Shown here in pieces: positions 44,683-53,376 of a DNA stretch of 64,000 nt. The stretch's first letter is position 1. The number at the start of each line of letters is the position of its first letter. The DNA comes from CAWJNF01 sp963844235 (GTDB lineage: Bacteria > Actinomycetota > Thermoleophilia > Gaiellales > Gaiellaceae). The notes under the pieces were generated by a model. It saw only the letters and a program-made list of their open reading frames with translations, had not been told where the DNA came from and did not search any database. The DNA is taken from contig CAWJNF010000005.1 in assembly GCA_963844235.1 (NCBI GenBank), forward strand, positions 806,001 through 870,000, read 5' to 3'. The translations under genes and the position numbers were made by a program.

Positions 44683-44922
44683 TCAGCGGCTGCCAAGCGG
44701 TGCTCGACTGCTCGGCAGCTGCTCGAGGATCCGCTCGCGCACACTTCGGTAGACGAGCACCGGCAGGAAGTCGTCGAATCGGGCGCGGGACATCACCTCG
44801 CGCAAGCGTTGCCGCCCGGCGCGCCAGACAGCCTCAGGTGCGACCTCCTCGGCGAACTCCCGGCTCAGCGATCGGAGCCCATGCTCGACCTGGCGTTGCA
44901 CTTGCGGTCTCAGCTTCTGCAC
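44683..44922 (-). CDS. Small three-helix-bundle protein
   Basis: 79 aa from GTG 44922 with GGAGG eight bases upstream. Arg/Glu-rich, all-helical: VQRQVEHGLRSLSREFA, EAVWRAGRQRLREVMSRA and RFDDFLPVLVYRSVRERILE. The last stretch resembles the short actinobacterial 'three-helix bundle dimerization' domain family. Function unknown. Confidence 0.6.
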   Translation of the reverse strand: MQKLRPQVQRQVEHGLRSLSREFAEEVAPEAVWRAGRQRLREVMSRARFDDFLPVLVYRSVRERILEQLPSSRAPLGSR

Positions 44923-45080
44923 GATGCCTCCAAGGGTAGGGCAGCCTCGGCTGTGGAGATACCGCGATCGTCAAAGGCCAAAACCTGTCCACAACTCTCA
45001 GTCGGCGGGCGCCTGCCCCGATGCCATCGAGAGCTTGGTCGTACCGCCACACGGCAAGCGAACCCGCGCGAGCCGGCACG

Positions 45081-45086
45081 TAGGAT
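45081..45086 (+). promoter_or_regulatory. -10 box of a leaderless promoter (ABC operon)
   Basis: TAGGAT begins exactly 12 nt before GTG 45093. Confidence 0.55.
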
Positions 45087-45092
45087 CTCGCT

Positions 45093-46013
45093 GTGGACGT
45101 GCTGCTCCGTGCGGAGAGCTTGACCAAGCAGTACGGCTCGGTTACAGCTCTCGACCACGTCACGTTCGAGATCGGCGCAACGGTGACCGGTTTGCTCGGC
45201 CCGAATGGCGCCGGCAAGAGCACCGCGATCAAGCTCTTCCTCGGTCTCACGAGGCCGACCACCGGGCGCGCCGAGGTGCTCGGCCTGGAGGCGGGTCGCG
45301 ACGAGCAGGTCCGGGCGCGGCTCGGATACATGCCCGAGCACGACTGCCTGCCCTCGACGGTGAGCGCCGCCGAGTTCCTTACGCATATGGCCGAGACGAG
45401 CGGCTTGCCGCCGCGCCAGGCGCGCCTCCGCGCTGCCGATACGCTGCGCCACGTCGGGCTGTTCGAGGAGCGCTACCGTCAGCTCGGCGGCTACTCGGCC
45501 GGCATGAAGCAGCGTGTCAAGCTCGCGCAGGCGCTGGTGCACGACCCCGTTCTCGTTCTGCTGGACGAGCCCACGGCCGGGCTCGATCCGCCGGGGCGAG
45601 AGGAGATGCTCGCGCTGATTCGCAAGACGCATCGGGAGTTCGGCATCAGCCTGGTCATGTCGTCCCACTTGATGGGAGATGTCGAGCGTACGTGCGAGCG
45701 CATCCTCGTGCTCGAAAACGGCCAGGTCCTCGAGGAGGGCGAGACGTCGGCGTTCACCGGAGCGTCCGAGACGCTCTACATCGAGGTCACCGCGCGCAGA
45801 GCAGAGCTGGTTGCGGCGCTGGCCGAGCGCGGAGTAACGGCGACGGAGGACGGAAGCTCGTTGGTGGTCGAGGGCGTCTCGGGAGAGGGCTACGACCGGA
45901 TCCGCGACGCGCTCGTGGCGGCAGACGCACCGCTGCGCCGGCTCGCGCCTCAGCGGCGCACGTTGAGCGAGCTCTTCCAGCCGAGGGAAGCGAACGATGG
46001 GGACACGGCGTGA
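45093..46013 (+). CDS. ABC transporter ATP-binding protein 1
   Basis: 306 aa. Walker A GPNGAGKST (36-44), Q-loop in LGYMPEHDCLP, signature YSAGMKQRVKLAQAL (LSGGQ variant), Walker B LVLLDEPTAGLDPPG and H-loop SSHLMGDVERTC, followed by a ~85-residue regulatory tail. First of four coupled genes (two ATPases alternating with two permeases), so probably an ABC-2 type exporter. Substrate unknown. Confidence 0.94.
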   Translation: MDVLLRAESLTKQYGSVTALDHVTFEIGATVTGLLGPNGAGKSTAIKLFLGLTRPTTGRAEVLGLEAGRDEQVRARLGYMPEHDCLPSTVSAAEFLTHMAETSGLPPRQARLRAADTLRHVGLFEERYRQLGGYSAGMKQRVKLAQALVHDPVLVLLDEPTAGLDPPGREEMLALIRKTHREFGISLVMSSHLMGDVERTCERILVLENGQVLEEGETSAFTGASETLYIEVTARRAELVAALAERGVTATEDGSSLVVEGVSGEGYDRIRDALVAADAPLRRLAPQRRTLSELFQPREANDGDTA

Positions 46014-46909
46014 GCGAGCAAGCGTCCGGTCAGGTCTTCGATCTCGGCTTCCGCCGCTACGAGGGGCAGCGTGAGGGCCGGCGCCGTGCCGTGCTCGCCG
46101 TTTACAAGGACGGTCTGCGAGCCGCGATTGGTCTTGGACGTGGAGGCAAGGCGAAGATTCTCCCGTGGCTGTTCATCGCGGCGTCGATCATCCCCGCGCT
46201 CATTTTCGCGCTCATCGCCGGAGCCGTTGATCGGCTCGCGCCCGGCTTCAGCGCTGATCTGGATCTCCCCTCGCACGCCGACTACTACGCGATCGCGGGC
46301 ATCGTTCTCTTCCTCTTCGCGGCCGCTGTCGGGCCGGAGCTTTTCTGCCCCGATCGGAGCAACGGCACGATCAGCCTGTATCTCGTCCGTCCGCTGCGAG
46401 CGACGGACTACGCGATCGCTCGCTGGGCCGCGCTGACAACGGTGATGGTGCTCGTCGCCTGGCTCCCGCAACTCGTTCTGCTCGCGGGCCTCGTGTTCGG
46501 TGCGCCCGACCCGGGATCGTACTTAGCGGATCACTGGTCCGACATCCCGAGATTCTTGATCGCAGGCGTCGTGATCGCGATCTACGTCTCGACGATCACG
46601 TCGGCCGCGGCGGCGTTCGCGAAACGCCGCGCGTACGTCGCGGCATTTCTCGTCGGTGTCCTGATCCTCAGCGCAGCGGTGATCAGCGGTCTGACCGAGA
46701 CGCTCAGCAACAGCACCGGCCGCTGGGTGGCGCTGCTCAGCGTCGGCGACGTGCCCCTCTATGTGAACGACGTGATCTTCGGCGAGCAGACCTCGAGCAT
46801 CGGGGCGGCGGCCGATCTCTCCAAGATCGTCCAGGTCGGTTGGTTCGTGCTCGTCGTCGCAGCGGCCGGCGCGATCTTCATCGGTCGCTACCGGAAGCTC
46901 TCGCTATGA
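46010..46909 (+). CDS. ABC-2 type permease 1
   Basis: 299 aa, GTG start overlapping the ATPase stop. A soluble N-terminus (FDLGFRRYEGQREGRR) and about six membrane helices (~52-72, 90-112, 135-160, 178-200, 208-230, 270-290). The stretch LFCPDRSNGTISLYLVRPL is characteristic of ABC-2 permeases. Coupled (ATGA) to the next ATPase. Confidence 0.88.
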   Translation: MSEQASGQVFDLGFRRYEGQREGRRRAVLAVYKDGLRAAIGLGRGGKAKILPWLFIAASIIPALIFALIAGAVDRLAPGFSADLDLPSHADYYAIAGIVLFLFAAAVGPELFCPDRSNGTISLYLVRPLRATDYAIARWAALTTVMVLVAWLPQLVLLAGLVFGAPDPGSYLADHWSDIPRFLIAGVVIAIYVSTITSAAAAFAKRRAYVAAFLVGVLILSAAVISGLTETLSNSTGRWVALLSVGDVPLYVNDVIFGEQTSSIGAAADLSKIVQVGWFVLVVAAAGAIFIGRYRKLSL

Positions 46910-47847
46910 GCGCGCAGGAGGGAGCGCGGGAGCGGACGCCGATCATCTCCGTCAACGACGTCTCGAAGTGGTTCGGAAGCGTCGTCGCGGTCAGCGAGGT
47001 GTCCTTCGACGTCTACCCGGGGATCACGGGTCTCCTCGGGCCTAACGGCGCCGGCAAGACGACCTTGCTCCGCATGGTCACCGGCCTCGCCGGCGTCTCG
47101 CAAGGCGAGATCAGCGTCTTCGGCAGCGATCCCCGCACCGATCGTGATCTCTATCGGCGCATGGGGGTGATGGTGGAGCACGAGGGGAGCTACGACTTCC
47201 TGAGCGGGCGACGGTTCGTCGAGCTTGCCGCGAGGCTTCGCAAGATCGACGGCTGGGCTGCAGCGGCAACGAGATCCATCGAGCGTGTCAACCTCAGCGA
47301 CGCGGCCGATCGCGCCATCCGCACTTACTCGCGCGGTATGAAACAGCGGATTCGCCTAGCGGCGACGCTCGTGCACGAGCCTGAGGTGCTGATCCTGGAC
47401 GAGCCGCTCAACGGCGCCGACCCCCGCCAGCGGGTCGAGTTCCAGGAGCTGCTCCTTGCGCTTGCGGATGAGGGACGAACGATTCTCATCTCCTCGCACG
47501 TGCTCGAGGAGGTAGAGCGGCTGGCCTCGCGCGTGCTCCTCGTAGTCAACGGGAAGCTGGCCGCCGAGGGCGACTTCCACGCCATCCGCCGGGCGCTCGA
47601 CGATCGTCCGTATCAGCTGCGCATCCTCTGCGACGCGCCGCGAACGCTCGCCGCCGGTCTGATCGGGCTCGACGCGGTCGACTCCGTCCAACTCGACGAC
47701 GACACGCTCATCGTCCTGAGCAGCAACGTCGGCGCTCTGCAGGCGACGCTCCCTCGCCTGGCGGTCCAGCTCGACGTGCGCCTCACCGGTGTCGTGCCGC
47801 TGGACGATTCGCTCGAGAGCGTCTTCAGCTACCTCGTGGAGACCTAG
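46906..47847 (+). CDS. ABC transporter ATP-binding protein 2
   Basis: 313 aa. Walker A GPNGAGKTT, signature YSRGMKQRIRLAATL, Walker B LILDEPLNGADPRQR (unusual LNGAD instead of TxGLD in the D-loop region) and H-loop SSHVLEEVERL. Overlaps the preceding permease by four bases and is two bases from the next gene. Likely heterodimerises with ATPase 1 or serves its own permease. Confidence 0.93.
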   Translation: MSAQEGARERTPIISVNDVSKWFGSVVAVSEVSFDVYPGITGLLGPNGAGKTTLLRMVTGLAGVSQGEISVFGSDPRTDRDLYRRMGVMVEHEGSYDFLSGRRFVELAARLRKIDGWAAAATRSIERVNLSDAADRAIRTYSRGMKQRIRLAATLVHEPEVLILDEPLNGADPRQRVEFQELLLALADEGRTILISSHVLEEVERLASRVLLVVNGKLAAEGDFHAIRRALDDRPYQLRILCDAPRTLAAGLIGLDAVDSVQLDDDTLIVLSSNVGALQATLPRLAVQLDVRLTGVVPLDDSLESVFSYLVET

Positions 47848-47849
47848 CA

Positions 47850-48584
47850 GTGGGCTCGATCTACTTCCTCTCGCTCCGCCAGCTGCAGGGCCGGTGGCGA
47901 ATCGCTGCCCTGCTCGCCGTCGCGGCGATCCCGCTCGTGCCCGCTCTCATTGCGGCTGCGTCGAGCGACGAGGCAACCGCGCTCGAGCTCGACGACGGGC
48001 TGATCAACGGCACCCTTGCCTCGGCAGTGCTGCCCATCCTCACGCTCGTGCTGGCGACGCCGGTCTTCGGCAACGAGCTCGACGACAAGACGCTGAGCAA
48101 CCTCACCTTGACGCCGGTGCGGCGTTGGCGAATCGTCGCGCCCAAGCTCGCCGCCGCGATCTCCGTCGCCGTACCGCTGATCGTGCTCAGCGCGGTCGTC
48201 TCGGTCCTGGTGGCGTTCGAGGGCGCGCAGATCGACGGCGCCGTACGCGCGGCGGCGGCCACCGCGATCGGGCTCGCAATCGGCGCTCTCCTCTATACGG
48301 CGATGTTCACGTGGCTCGGGCTGCGCACGAGCCGTGCGCTGGGCGTCGGCCTGCTCTACGTGTTCATCTGGGAGGGGCTGTTCGGGACCTTCGTCGACGG
48401 CCTGAAATACCTGAGCGTCCGGCAGTACTCGCTGAGCATCATCCGCCAGCTCGATCCAACCCGATTCGACGGCTCGGGCCAGACCGTCATCGGGATCGAG
48501 GCGGCCGCGGTCGGCGCCGCCATCGTTCTCGTCGCCTTCGCGCTGCTGACCGTTCGGCGGTTGCACACGATGGAGGTGCCCTAG
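47850..48584 (+). CDS. ABC-2 type permease 2
   Basis: 244 aa from GTG 47850. Six hydrophobic segments (~18-38, 55-75, 95-120, 130-150, 160-180, 212-236) and the ABC-2 motif PVFGNELDDKTLSNLTLTPV. Last gene of the exporter operon; no clear terminator before the convergent repeat at 48649. Confidence 0.88.
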   Translation: MGSIYFLSLRQLQGRWRIAALLAVAAIPLVPALIAAASSDEATALELDDGLINGTLASAVLPILTLVLATPVFGNELDDKTLSNLTLTPVRRWRIVAPKLAAAISVAVPLIVLSAVVSVLVAFEGAQIDGAVRAAAATAIGLAIGALLYTAMFTWLGLRTSRALGVGLLYVFIWEGLFGTFVDGLKYLSVRQYSLSIIRQLDPTRFDGSGQTVIGIEAAAVGAAIVLVAFALLTVRRLHTMEVP

Positions 48585-48648
48585 GCGGGCGCGAGCCATC
48601 CCTGGCCTGAGGAGCAGTACCGCACGCCGGACGCGTCGTAAGCCTGGG

Positions 48649-48673
48649 CGGGCCGGATGAGAACCGGCCCCTA
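48649..48673 (-). repeat. Dispersed palindromic repeat, copy E
   Basis: Minus strand TAGGGGCCGGTT / CTCATCCGGCCCG; its first three bases are the stop codon of the GFA gene. Confidence 0.65.
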
Positions 48674-49099
48674 CTTCAGGACGATGCGCTCGGGAAAACG
48701 GGGAAGGCCGTCGTCCGGGAGCGGCGCCCACGAAGCCGCGTAGTCGACGAACTGGTGCGCGCTCGGGCGCACACCGGGGTCGCCGTCGAGCACGCCCAGG
48801 CGCACGCCCTTCAACTCCGGGTTCTCCGGATTCGTGGTGAACAGCTGGCTGCCGCACTCGACGCAGTAGCTCTTGTGCCAGCCGCCGTCGTCGGGTCGGT
48901 ACGTGCGCACGGCATCGTCGCCTTGCGTGATCGTCAGCGAGCCCGGCTCGGCCAGCCCGTTCGCCGAGAAGGCAGACCCGGTACGGCGCTGGCAGCGCTT
49001 GCAGTGGCAGTAGAGCGCCCGGAGCAGCGGTGCCGATACCTCGAGGCTCACAGCACCGCACATGCAGTGCCCGGTCAATGGCGCGAACTCATGACTCAT
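48671..49099 (-). CDS. GFA-family zinc protein (glutathione-dependent formaldehyde-activating-like)
   Basis: 142 aa. Zinc cysteines in GHCMCGAVSLEV, LYCHCKRCQRRTGSAFS and KSYCVECGSQLF, the full GFA pattern. The family includes Gfa and many proteins of unknown activity, so glutathione-dependent chemistry is not implied here. ATG 49099 with GAGGA upstream. Third of a minus-strand set with folE and an oxidoreductase. Confidence 0.9.
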   Translation of the reverse strand: MSHEFAPLTGHCMCGAVSLEVSAPLLRALYCHCKRCQRRTGSAFSANGLAEPGSLTITQGDDAVRTYRPDDGGWHKSYCVECGSQLFTTNPENPELKGVRLGVLDGDPGVRPSAHQFVDYAASWAPLPDDGLPRFPERIVLK

Positions 49100-49179
49100 G
49101 GAGTCACATCCTCCTGTGTCGATGGCGGCCGCCCCGGCATGTTCGCAGTGCCGTTCCGGGTCGAGCGTCGCCGCGCCCC

Positions 49180-50361
49180 TCAGCCGACACGCTCGCCGAG
49201 CGCGCCCTTCGTGACCGGCTCGCCGGCGCGGATCAACTCGCGCGCGTCGTCGACCCGACCGAACTGGTTCCACAAGAGCACGCCCCGGGCTCGCCGCTCC
49301 TCGTCGACGTAGTAGACGATGCCCGGCTCGTTGATGTCGCCCAGCTCGAGTACCGTGTCGAGCCGCGCGTCGAGCTCGCCGACGGCTTCGTAGCCGAGGT
49401 CGAACAGATCGGAGTAGAAGAAAGGCAGGTGGTCGTAGGGCTTGGCCTCGCCGGCCATGTTCGCGCCCACCCGACGGCCGTGGCTCTTCGCGTGGTCCTC
49501 GTGCTCGACCCGGAGCTCGGTTGCGAGCGCGGTGACCGGGAACTGGGCGACGTCGCCGGCGGCGAAGACGTCCTTCCGTCCACCGACGCGGCCGAGCGAG
49601 TCGACGACGATGCCGTTCGAGACGGGCAGGCCGGCCTCGCTCGCGAGCTCGACGTTCGGCTCGATCCCGATCCCGGCGACGACGGCGTCCGCGTCGAGCG
49701 CGCGCCCGTCCGCCAGCGTGACTCGGGCGCCGGCGCCGTGCCGTTCGATCCCGCTGACGGATGCTTCGGGCAGGAGGTTGACGCCACGGTCGCGGTAGTA
49801 GTCGATGAGCGCCAGCGAGAGCGTCGGGGGGAAGATGCGAGCGCCGATCCCCGGCTCCGGGAACACGAGCGTCACCGGGCTTCCGTTGAGCGCGAGCGCG
49901 GCGGCGATCTCGGAGCCGATGAAGCCGGCGCCGATCACGACGAAGCTGGCGCCGCCGTCGGCGAGCCCGCGCAGGCGGCGGTAGTCGTCGACGGTTCGGA
50001 AGTAGACGACGTCCTCGCCGCCGAACGGGAGCCGGCGCGGTCGCCCGCCGGTCGCGAGGAGCAGCCGTTCGTAGGCGTAGGACTCGCCGCGGTCGTCGCG
50101 CGCCGTGCGGCCCTTCAGGTCGAGGCCGACGATGCGCCGGCCGGGCTGAAGCTGTGCGCCGAGGTCGGCGGTTCCACGCCAGATCGTGCTCTCGTCCTCG
50201 CCCTTCCAGAGAGCCTTCGAGAGCGGCGGTCGCAGGTACGGCGGGTGCGGCTCGTCGCCGACGACCACGATCGGCCCGTCTGGGTCGAGATCGCGTATGC
50301 CCGCGCAGGCGGCGTCGGCGGTCAGGCCGCCTCCGACGATCAGGTACCGGGTGGTCTGCAT
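49180..50361 (-). CDS. FAD-dependent NAD(P)H oxidoreductase (ferredoxin/rubredoxin reductase type)
   Basis: 393 aa. FAD motif YLIVGGGLTADAACAGI (GxGxxA variant), PYLRPPLSK, the NAD motif VVIGAGFIGSEIAAALA and the FAD-ribityl motif VFAAGDVAQFP; C-terminal reductase domain includes FFYSDLFDLGYEAVG. Like ferredoxin or rubredoxin reductases of ring-hydroxylating systems or AIF relatives; no partner ferredoxin is adjacent. Starts 21 bp after folE ends. Confidence 0.92.
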   Translation of the reverse strand: MQTTRYLIVGGGLTADAACAGIRDLDPDGPIVVVGDEPHPPYLRPPLSKALWKGEDESTIWRGTADLGAQLQPGRRIVGLDLKGRTARDDRGESYAYERLLLATGGRPRRLPFGGEDVVYFRTVDDYRRLRGLADGGASFVVIGAGFIGSEIAAALALNGSPVTLVFPEPGIGARIFPPTLSLALIDYYRDRGVNLLPEASVSGIERHGAGARVTLADGRALDADAVVAGIGIEPNVELASEAGLPVSNGIVVDSLGRVGGRKDVFAAGDVAQFPVTALATELRVEHEDHAKSHGRRVGANMAGEAKPYDHLPFFYSDLFDLGYEAVGELDARLDTVLELGDINEPGIVYYVDEERRARGVLLWNQFGRVDDARELIRAGEPVTKGALGERVG

Positions 50362-50382
50362 CGCATGCCTCGCTCTCTTCGC

Positions 50383-51108
50383 TCAGGTCCAGGGGTTGTG
50401 GTTGCGTACCTCGGTGAGGAACTCGCGCCGGAGCTCGGGGTCGGCCGCGTAACCGCCGCGCCACACCGTCGTCACCGTCCGCGAGTGCTCCTCGCCGACG
50501 CCGCGCATGCGCGTGCAGAGGTGCACGGCCTCCAGGTGCACGGCGACACCGTGGGGCTCCACCAGCTTGTCGAGCGCGTCGGCGATCTGCTCGCCCAGCC
50601 GCTCCTGGACGGTGAAGCGGCGGGCGAACAGGCGCACGAGGCGAATCAGCTTCGAGATCCCGATGATCCGCTCGTGCGAGACGTAGCCGACGTGAGCGAA
50701 GCCGTGGAACGGCAGCGCGTGGTGCTCGCACAGGGCGTAGAACGACACCGGCCCCTCGACGATCTGGCTGATCAGACAGCCGGCGTCTCGGCGGCACTCG
50801 GTCGGGAAGGCCGTGAGCAGCTTGTGGTCGCCGTCGTAGCCGGCGGTCGCGTCGCTGAGCGCCTTCAGGAACCGCTCCGGCGTCCGCTCCGTCCCCGGTG
50901 TGCCGAGCTCCATCCCGAGTGCCGCGAAGATCTCCTCCATGTAGCCCTCGTAGCGGAGCCAGTCGGCGTCGCTGATTCGTCGCTCGGGGCCGGGCGGCCA
51001 CGCCTCGGTCGCCTCCACGGCGACGGACGCCGCTCGCACGGCTCCATTGCTCAGGCCGCCGTGGAGCTCGATCAGCTTGGTGGGCGATTCCTCCTGCATC
51101 ACGCCCAT
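50383..51108 (-). CDS. folE: GTP cyclohydrolase I
   Basis: Converts GTP to dihydroneopterin triphosphate for folate. 241 aa from ATG 51108. Zinc and catalytic residues in YALCEHHALPFHGFAHVGY, ISKLIRLVRLFARRFTVQER and VHLCTRMRGVG. The N-terminal ~40 residues before SDADWLRYEGYMEE are longer than usual and Ala/Glu-rich. The remaining folate genes are not adjacent. Overlaps the end of the upstream hypothetical gene by ten bases. Confidence 0.95.
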   Translation of the reverse strand: MGVMQEESPTKLIELHGGLSNGAVRAASVAVEATEAWPPGPERRISDADWLRYEGYMEEIFAALGMELGTPGTERTPERFLKALSDATAGYDGDHKLLTAFPTECRRDAGCLISQIVEGPVSFYALCEHHALPFHGFAHVGYVSHERIIGISKLIRLVRLFARRFTVQERLGEQIADALDKLVEPHGVAVHLEAVHLCTRMRGVGEEHSRTVTTVWRGGYAADPELRREFLTEVRNHNPWT

Positions 51109-51405
51109 GTCCCTGTCTCGTCCGCCGCCGGCTTGCGGGCCGCGCTCAGCACGGCCTGCGCTCGCGCTCGTCGAGGGGAGACGAGTACGCGCGCGGCGAG
51201 CACGGGCGGGCAGCCCCGCTCCACGAGCTCGATGAGCGCGTGCAGATCGTAGGAGCAGGAGGCTCGCGAGCTCGGCGGCAAGCGCGGTAGCGAAGCCGGC
51301 CGCGACGAGCTGACGAGTACGCCACGCGACGACGTCCGGGGCCTCCGCCTCGGGCGCGCGACCCGCGTGCTCGTTCCATTCGCTGCTGTGCGTATCAGTC
51401 TTCAT
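51099..51405 (-). pseudogene. Short conserved protein, frameshifted
   Basis: ATG 51405 starts TDTHSSEWNEHAGRAPEA, VAWRTRQLVAAGFATALAAEL; the family-like continuation YDLHALIELVERGCPPVLAARVL is in the next frame and ends at 51099. Length is 3n+1, so a single extra base near 51263-51270 splits a ~101-aa gene. Small proteins of this shape are frequent in actinobacteria but I know no function. Possibly a sequence error. Confidence 0.65.
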
Positions 51406-51433
51406 GTCTCTTCTGTGTCGCTCCGACCGGGTT

Positions 51434-51496
51434 CCTTACCCGCATCGGGCGGATCTGCACCTCGGAGTCGCCGAGCAGTCGGCTCGACGGGTAAGG
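51434..51496. promoter_or_regulatory. Inverted repeat with structured interior in a divergent gap
   Basis: CCTTACCCG (51434-51442) is perfectly repeated inverted as CGGGTAAGG (51488-51496), enclosing smaller hairpins such as CGAGC/GCTCG. It lies between divergent genes and may be an operator or a structured leader of the secreted-protein gene at 51555. Confidence 0.35.
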
Positions 51497-51554
51497 ACGC
51501 GAGCGTCGGCGACACCAATCCCCTGCCAGTCGTCCACGACCGAAAGGACCTGCC

Positions 51555-52250
51555 ATGGGCAGTCGCGCCCACCGTTCCGTCCCCCTCGCGCTGGCAGTGC
51601 TGATCGCCCTCGTCAGCGCGCTGATCGCGCTTGCCTTCGCCGGCGGCCCGGATGCCGCCGCACGCGCCACCGGCCACCAGCCGGCGGCCCACCACGCGGC
51701 GACGATCTCGAAGAAGGAGCTCGTGCTCCGTCAGACGATGCGCCGCCTCTGGGAAGACCACATCACCTGGACGCGGCTGGCGGTGATCAGCCTGACGACG
51801 GATTCGCCGGATACCGAGGCCACCGTCGGCCGGCTGCTCCAGAATCAGGCCGACATCGGCAACGCGATCAAGCCGTACTACGGCTCCGCGGCAGCCGGCC
51901 AGCTGACCGCGCTCCTACGCGAGCACATCCTCATCGCGGCCGACCTGATCGCCGCGGCCAGGGCCGGCGACCAGGCCGCGGTCGCCTCCGAGCAGGCGCG
52001 CTGGACCGCCAACGCGGACGAGATCGCGGCTCTACTCTCGAGCGCCAACCCGCGCTTCTGGAAGCTCGACGCGATGAAGGAGATGATGCACCACCACCTC
52101 CGCCTGACGACGGACGAGGTCCTCGCGCGCCTAGCGCAGGACTGGACGGCCGACGTCCAGGCCTACGACCGAATCCACCGCCAGATCCTGCACATGGCCG
52201 ACATGCTCTCGACCGGGATCGTCAAGCAATTCCCCGGACGCTTTCGCTAG
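51555..52250 (+). CDS. Secreted helical protein, unknown function
   Basis: 231 aa, ATG preceded by GAAAGGA. Signal peptide (~8-32, LALAVLIALVSALIALAFAG) and then a helical domain: LRQTMRRLWEDHITWTRLAV, TVGRLLQNQADIGNAIKPYY, ALLREHILIAADLIAAARAG, MKEMMHHHLRLTTDEVLARL. His and Glu/Asp residues recur on the helices, so metal or haem binding is imaginable, but no motif is diagnostic. Ends before a hairpin. Co-directional with the sigma gene after ~185 bp. Confidence 0.75.
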   Translation: MGSRAHRSVPLALAVLIALVSALIALAFAGGPDAAARATGHQPAAHHAATISKKELVLRQTMRRLWEDHITWTRLAVISLTTDSPDTEATVGRLLQNQADIGNAIKPYYGSAAAGQLTALLREHILIAADLIAAARAGDQAAVASEQARWTANADEIAALLSSANPRFWKLDAMKEMMHHHLRLTTDEVLARLAQDWTADVQAYDRIHRQILHMADMLSTGIVKQFPGRFR

Positions 52251-52275
52251 TCGCCCCGGACTCTCACGCGCTTCG

Positions 52276-52305
52276 GCCCCGAGGCGGCTCCGGTCTCCTC
52301 GGGGC
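52276..52305 (+). terminator. Stem-loop terminator
   Basis: GCCCCGAGG / CCTCGGGGC, nine pairs with a 12-nt loop, about 25 nt after the stop. Confidence 0.5.
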
Positions 52306-52435
52306 GGACGCGTTTGGCGCCCGGGTAAGAAATCGAGCGCCGGCGGCGCTAACAAGGCATGGAGAGTCGCGTACGTGACGAGCCCGGCGCGGACGGGGCG
52401 CCCTCCGCGGTGGTGGTCGCCGGGGCCGGCGGGGT

Positions 52436-53146
52436 ATGAGCGCGGTTACCGTTCCCAGCGCGGAGATGGAGCACACCTACTCGCGCGCGTCAGCGGACTT
52501 GCCCGCACCCGTACGTGACCTCGACGAGGAGTCGCGCGAGTGGTTGCGCACGCTGCGCTCGGACGGCCTGGTCAAGGACCAGGCCCTCGCACGGCTGCAC
52601 GGGCTCCTGCTCCGCGCGGCGCGCTTCGAGGTCGGCCGGCGGCAAGCGGGGCTGCCCCACCTGCGCGGCGACGAGCTCGACGACATCGCTCTCGAGGCGG
52701 CCGACGACGCCCTCATGAGCGTGCTTCAGCGCCTCGACGACTTCCGCGGCGCCAGCCGTTTCACCACCTGGGTGTACAAGTTCGCCCTGCTCGAGGCGGC
52801 CGTCAAGCTACGGAGGCGCGCGTGGCAGGGACGGGAGCTGCCGCTCGAGCCGGACACGTGGAGCGCGTTCAGAAGTGCCGGTCTCGAGCCCGACGCCCAG
52901 GTCGAGCAGGGGGAGCTCCTGGCCGTGCTGGAGGGCGCGATCGCCGATGTCCTGACACCGCACCAGCGGCGCGTGCTCGTCGCCCTGGCGTTGAACGGCG
53001 TGCCCATCGACGTGCTCGCCGAGCGGCTCCACACCACACGCGGTGCGCTGTACAAGACGTTGCACGACGCCCGGCGCAAGCTGCGGCTGCACTTGCACGA
53101 CCGCGGGCTCTCCCCGGAACCATGGCCGGAGGAAGCACACCGATGA
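52436..53146 (+). CDS. ECF-type RNA polymerase sigma factor
   Basis: 236 aa. Region 2 around RGDELDDIALEAADDALMSV and FRGASRFTTWVYKFALLEA; region 4 around LTPHQRRVLVALALNGVPID and LAERLHTTRGALYKTLHDAR. A ~55-residue N-terminal extension precedes region 2. ATG 52436 is assumed; a GTG at 52439-type alternatives were not needed. Overlaps the zinc anti-sigma gene (ATGA), which is its probable antagonist. Confidence 0.9.
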   Translation: MSAVTVPSAEMEHTYSRASADLPAPVRDLDEESREWLRTLRSDGLVKDQALARLHGLLLRAARFEVGRRQAGLPHLRGDELDDIALEAADDALMSVLQRLDDFRGASRFTTWVYKFALLEAAVKLRRRAWQGRELPLEPDTWSAFRSAGLEPDAQVEQGELLAVLEGAIADVLTPHQRRVLVALALNGVPIDVLAERLHTTRGALYKTLHDARRKLRLHLHDRGLSPEPWPEEAHR

Positions 53147-53376
53147 CGCAGCCAGATCCGAAGCAAGCGCTCGCCCGTCTCCTCGGCCCCGCCGAGCCGG
53201 AGGTGGGCTGCGAGGCGTGCTTCGAGGCGCTCGACCGCTACGTGGAGCTCGAGCTCGCCGGCGAGGACGTCGACGCCGCGATTCCGGGCCTGCGGGCGCA
53301 CCTCGACGGCTGCCCCGCCTGCCGCGAGGAGCACGAAAGCCTACGCGCGCTCGTCAGCGGCGAGCAGGACGCGTAG
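53143..53376 (+). CDS. Zinc-finger anti-sigma factor, soluble
   Basis: 77 aa. GCEACFEALDRYVELELAG followed by LRAHLDGCPACREEHESL, the HxxxCxxC anti-sigma zinc domain, no membrane helix. Coupled to the ECF gene. Its last 23 bp overlap the convergent YdcF-like gene. Confidence 0.88.
   Translation: MTQPDPKQALARLLGPAEPEVGCEACFEALDRYVELELAGEDVDAAIPGLRAHLDGCPACREEHESLRALVSGEQDA

Noticed and set aside
49030..51252. 740-codon open frame on the plus strand
   Set aside because: Shadow of the oxidoreductase and folE genes, which carry clear motifs on the other strand.
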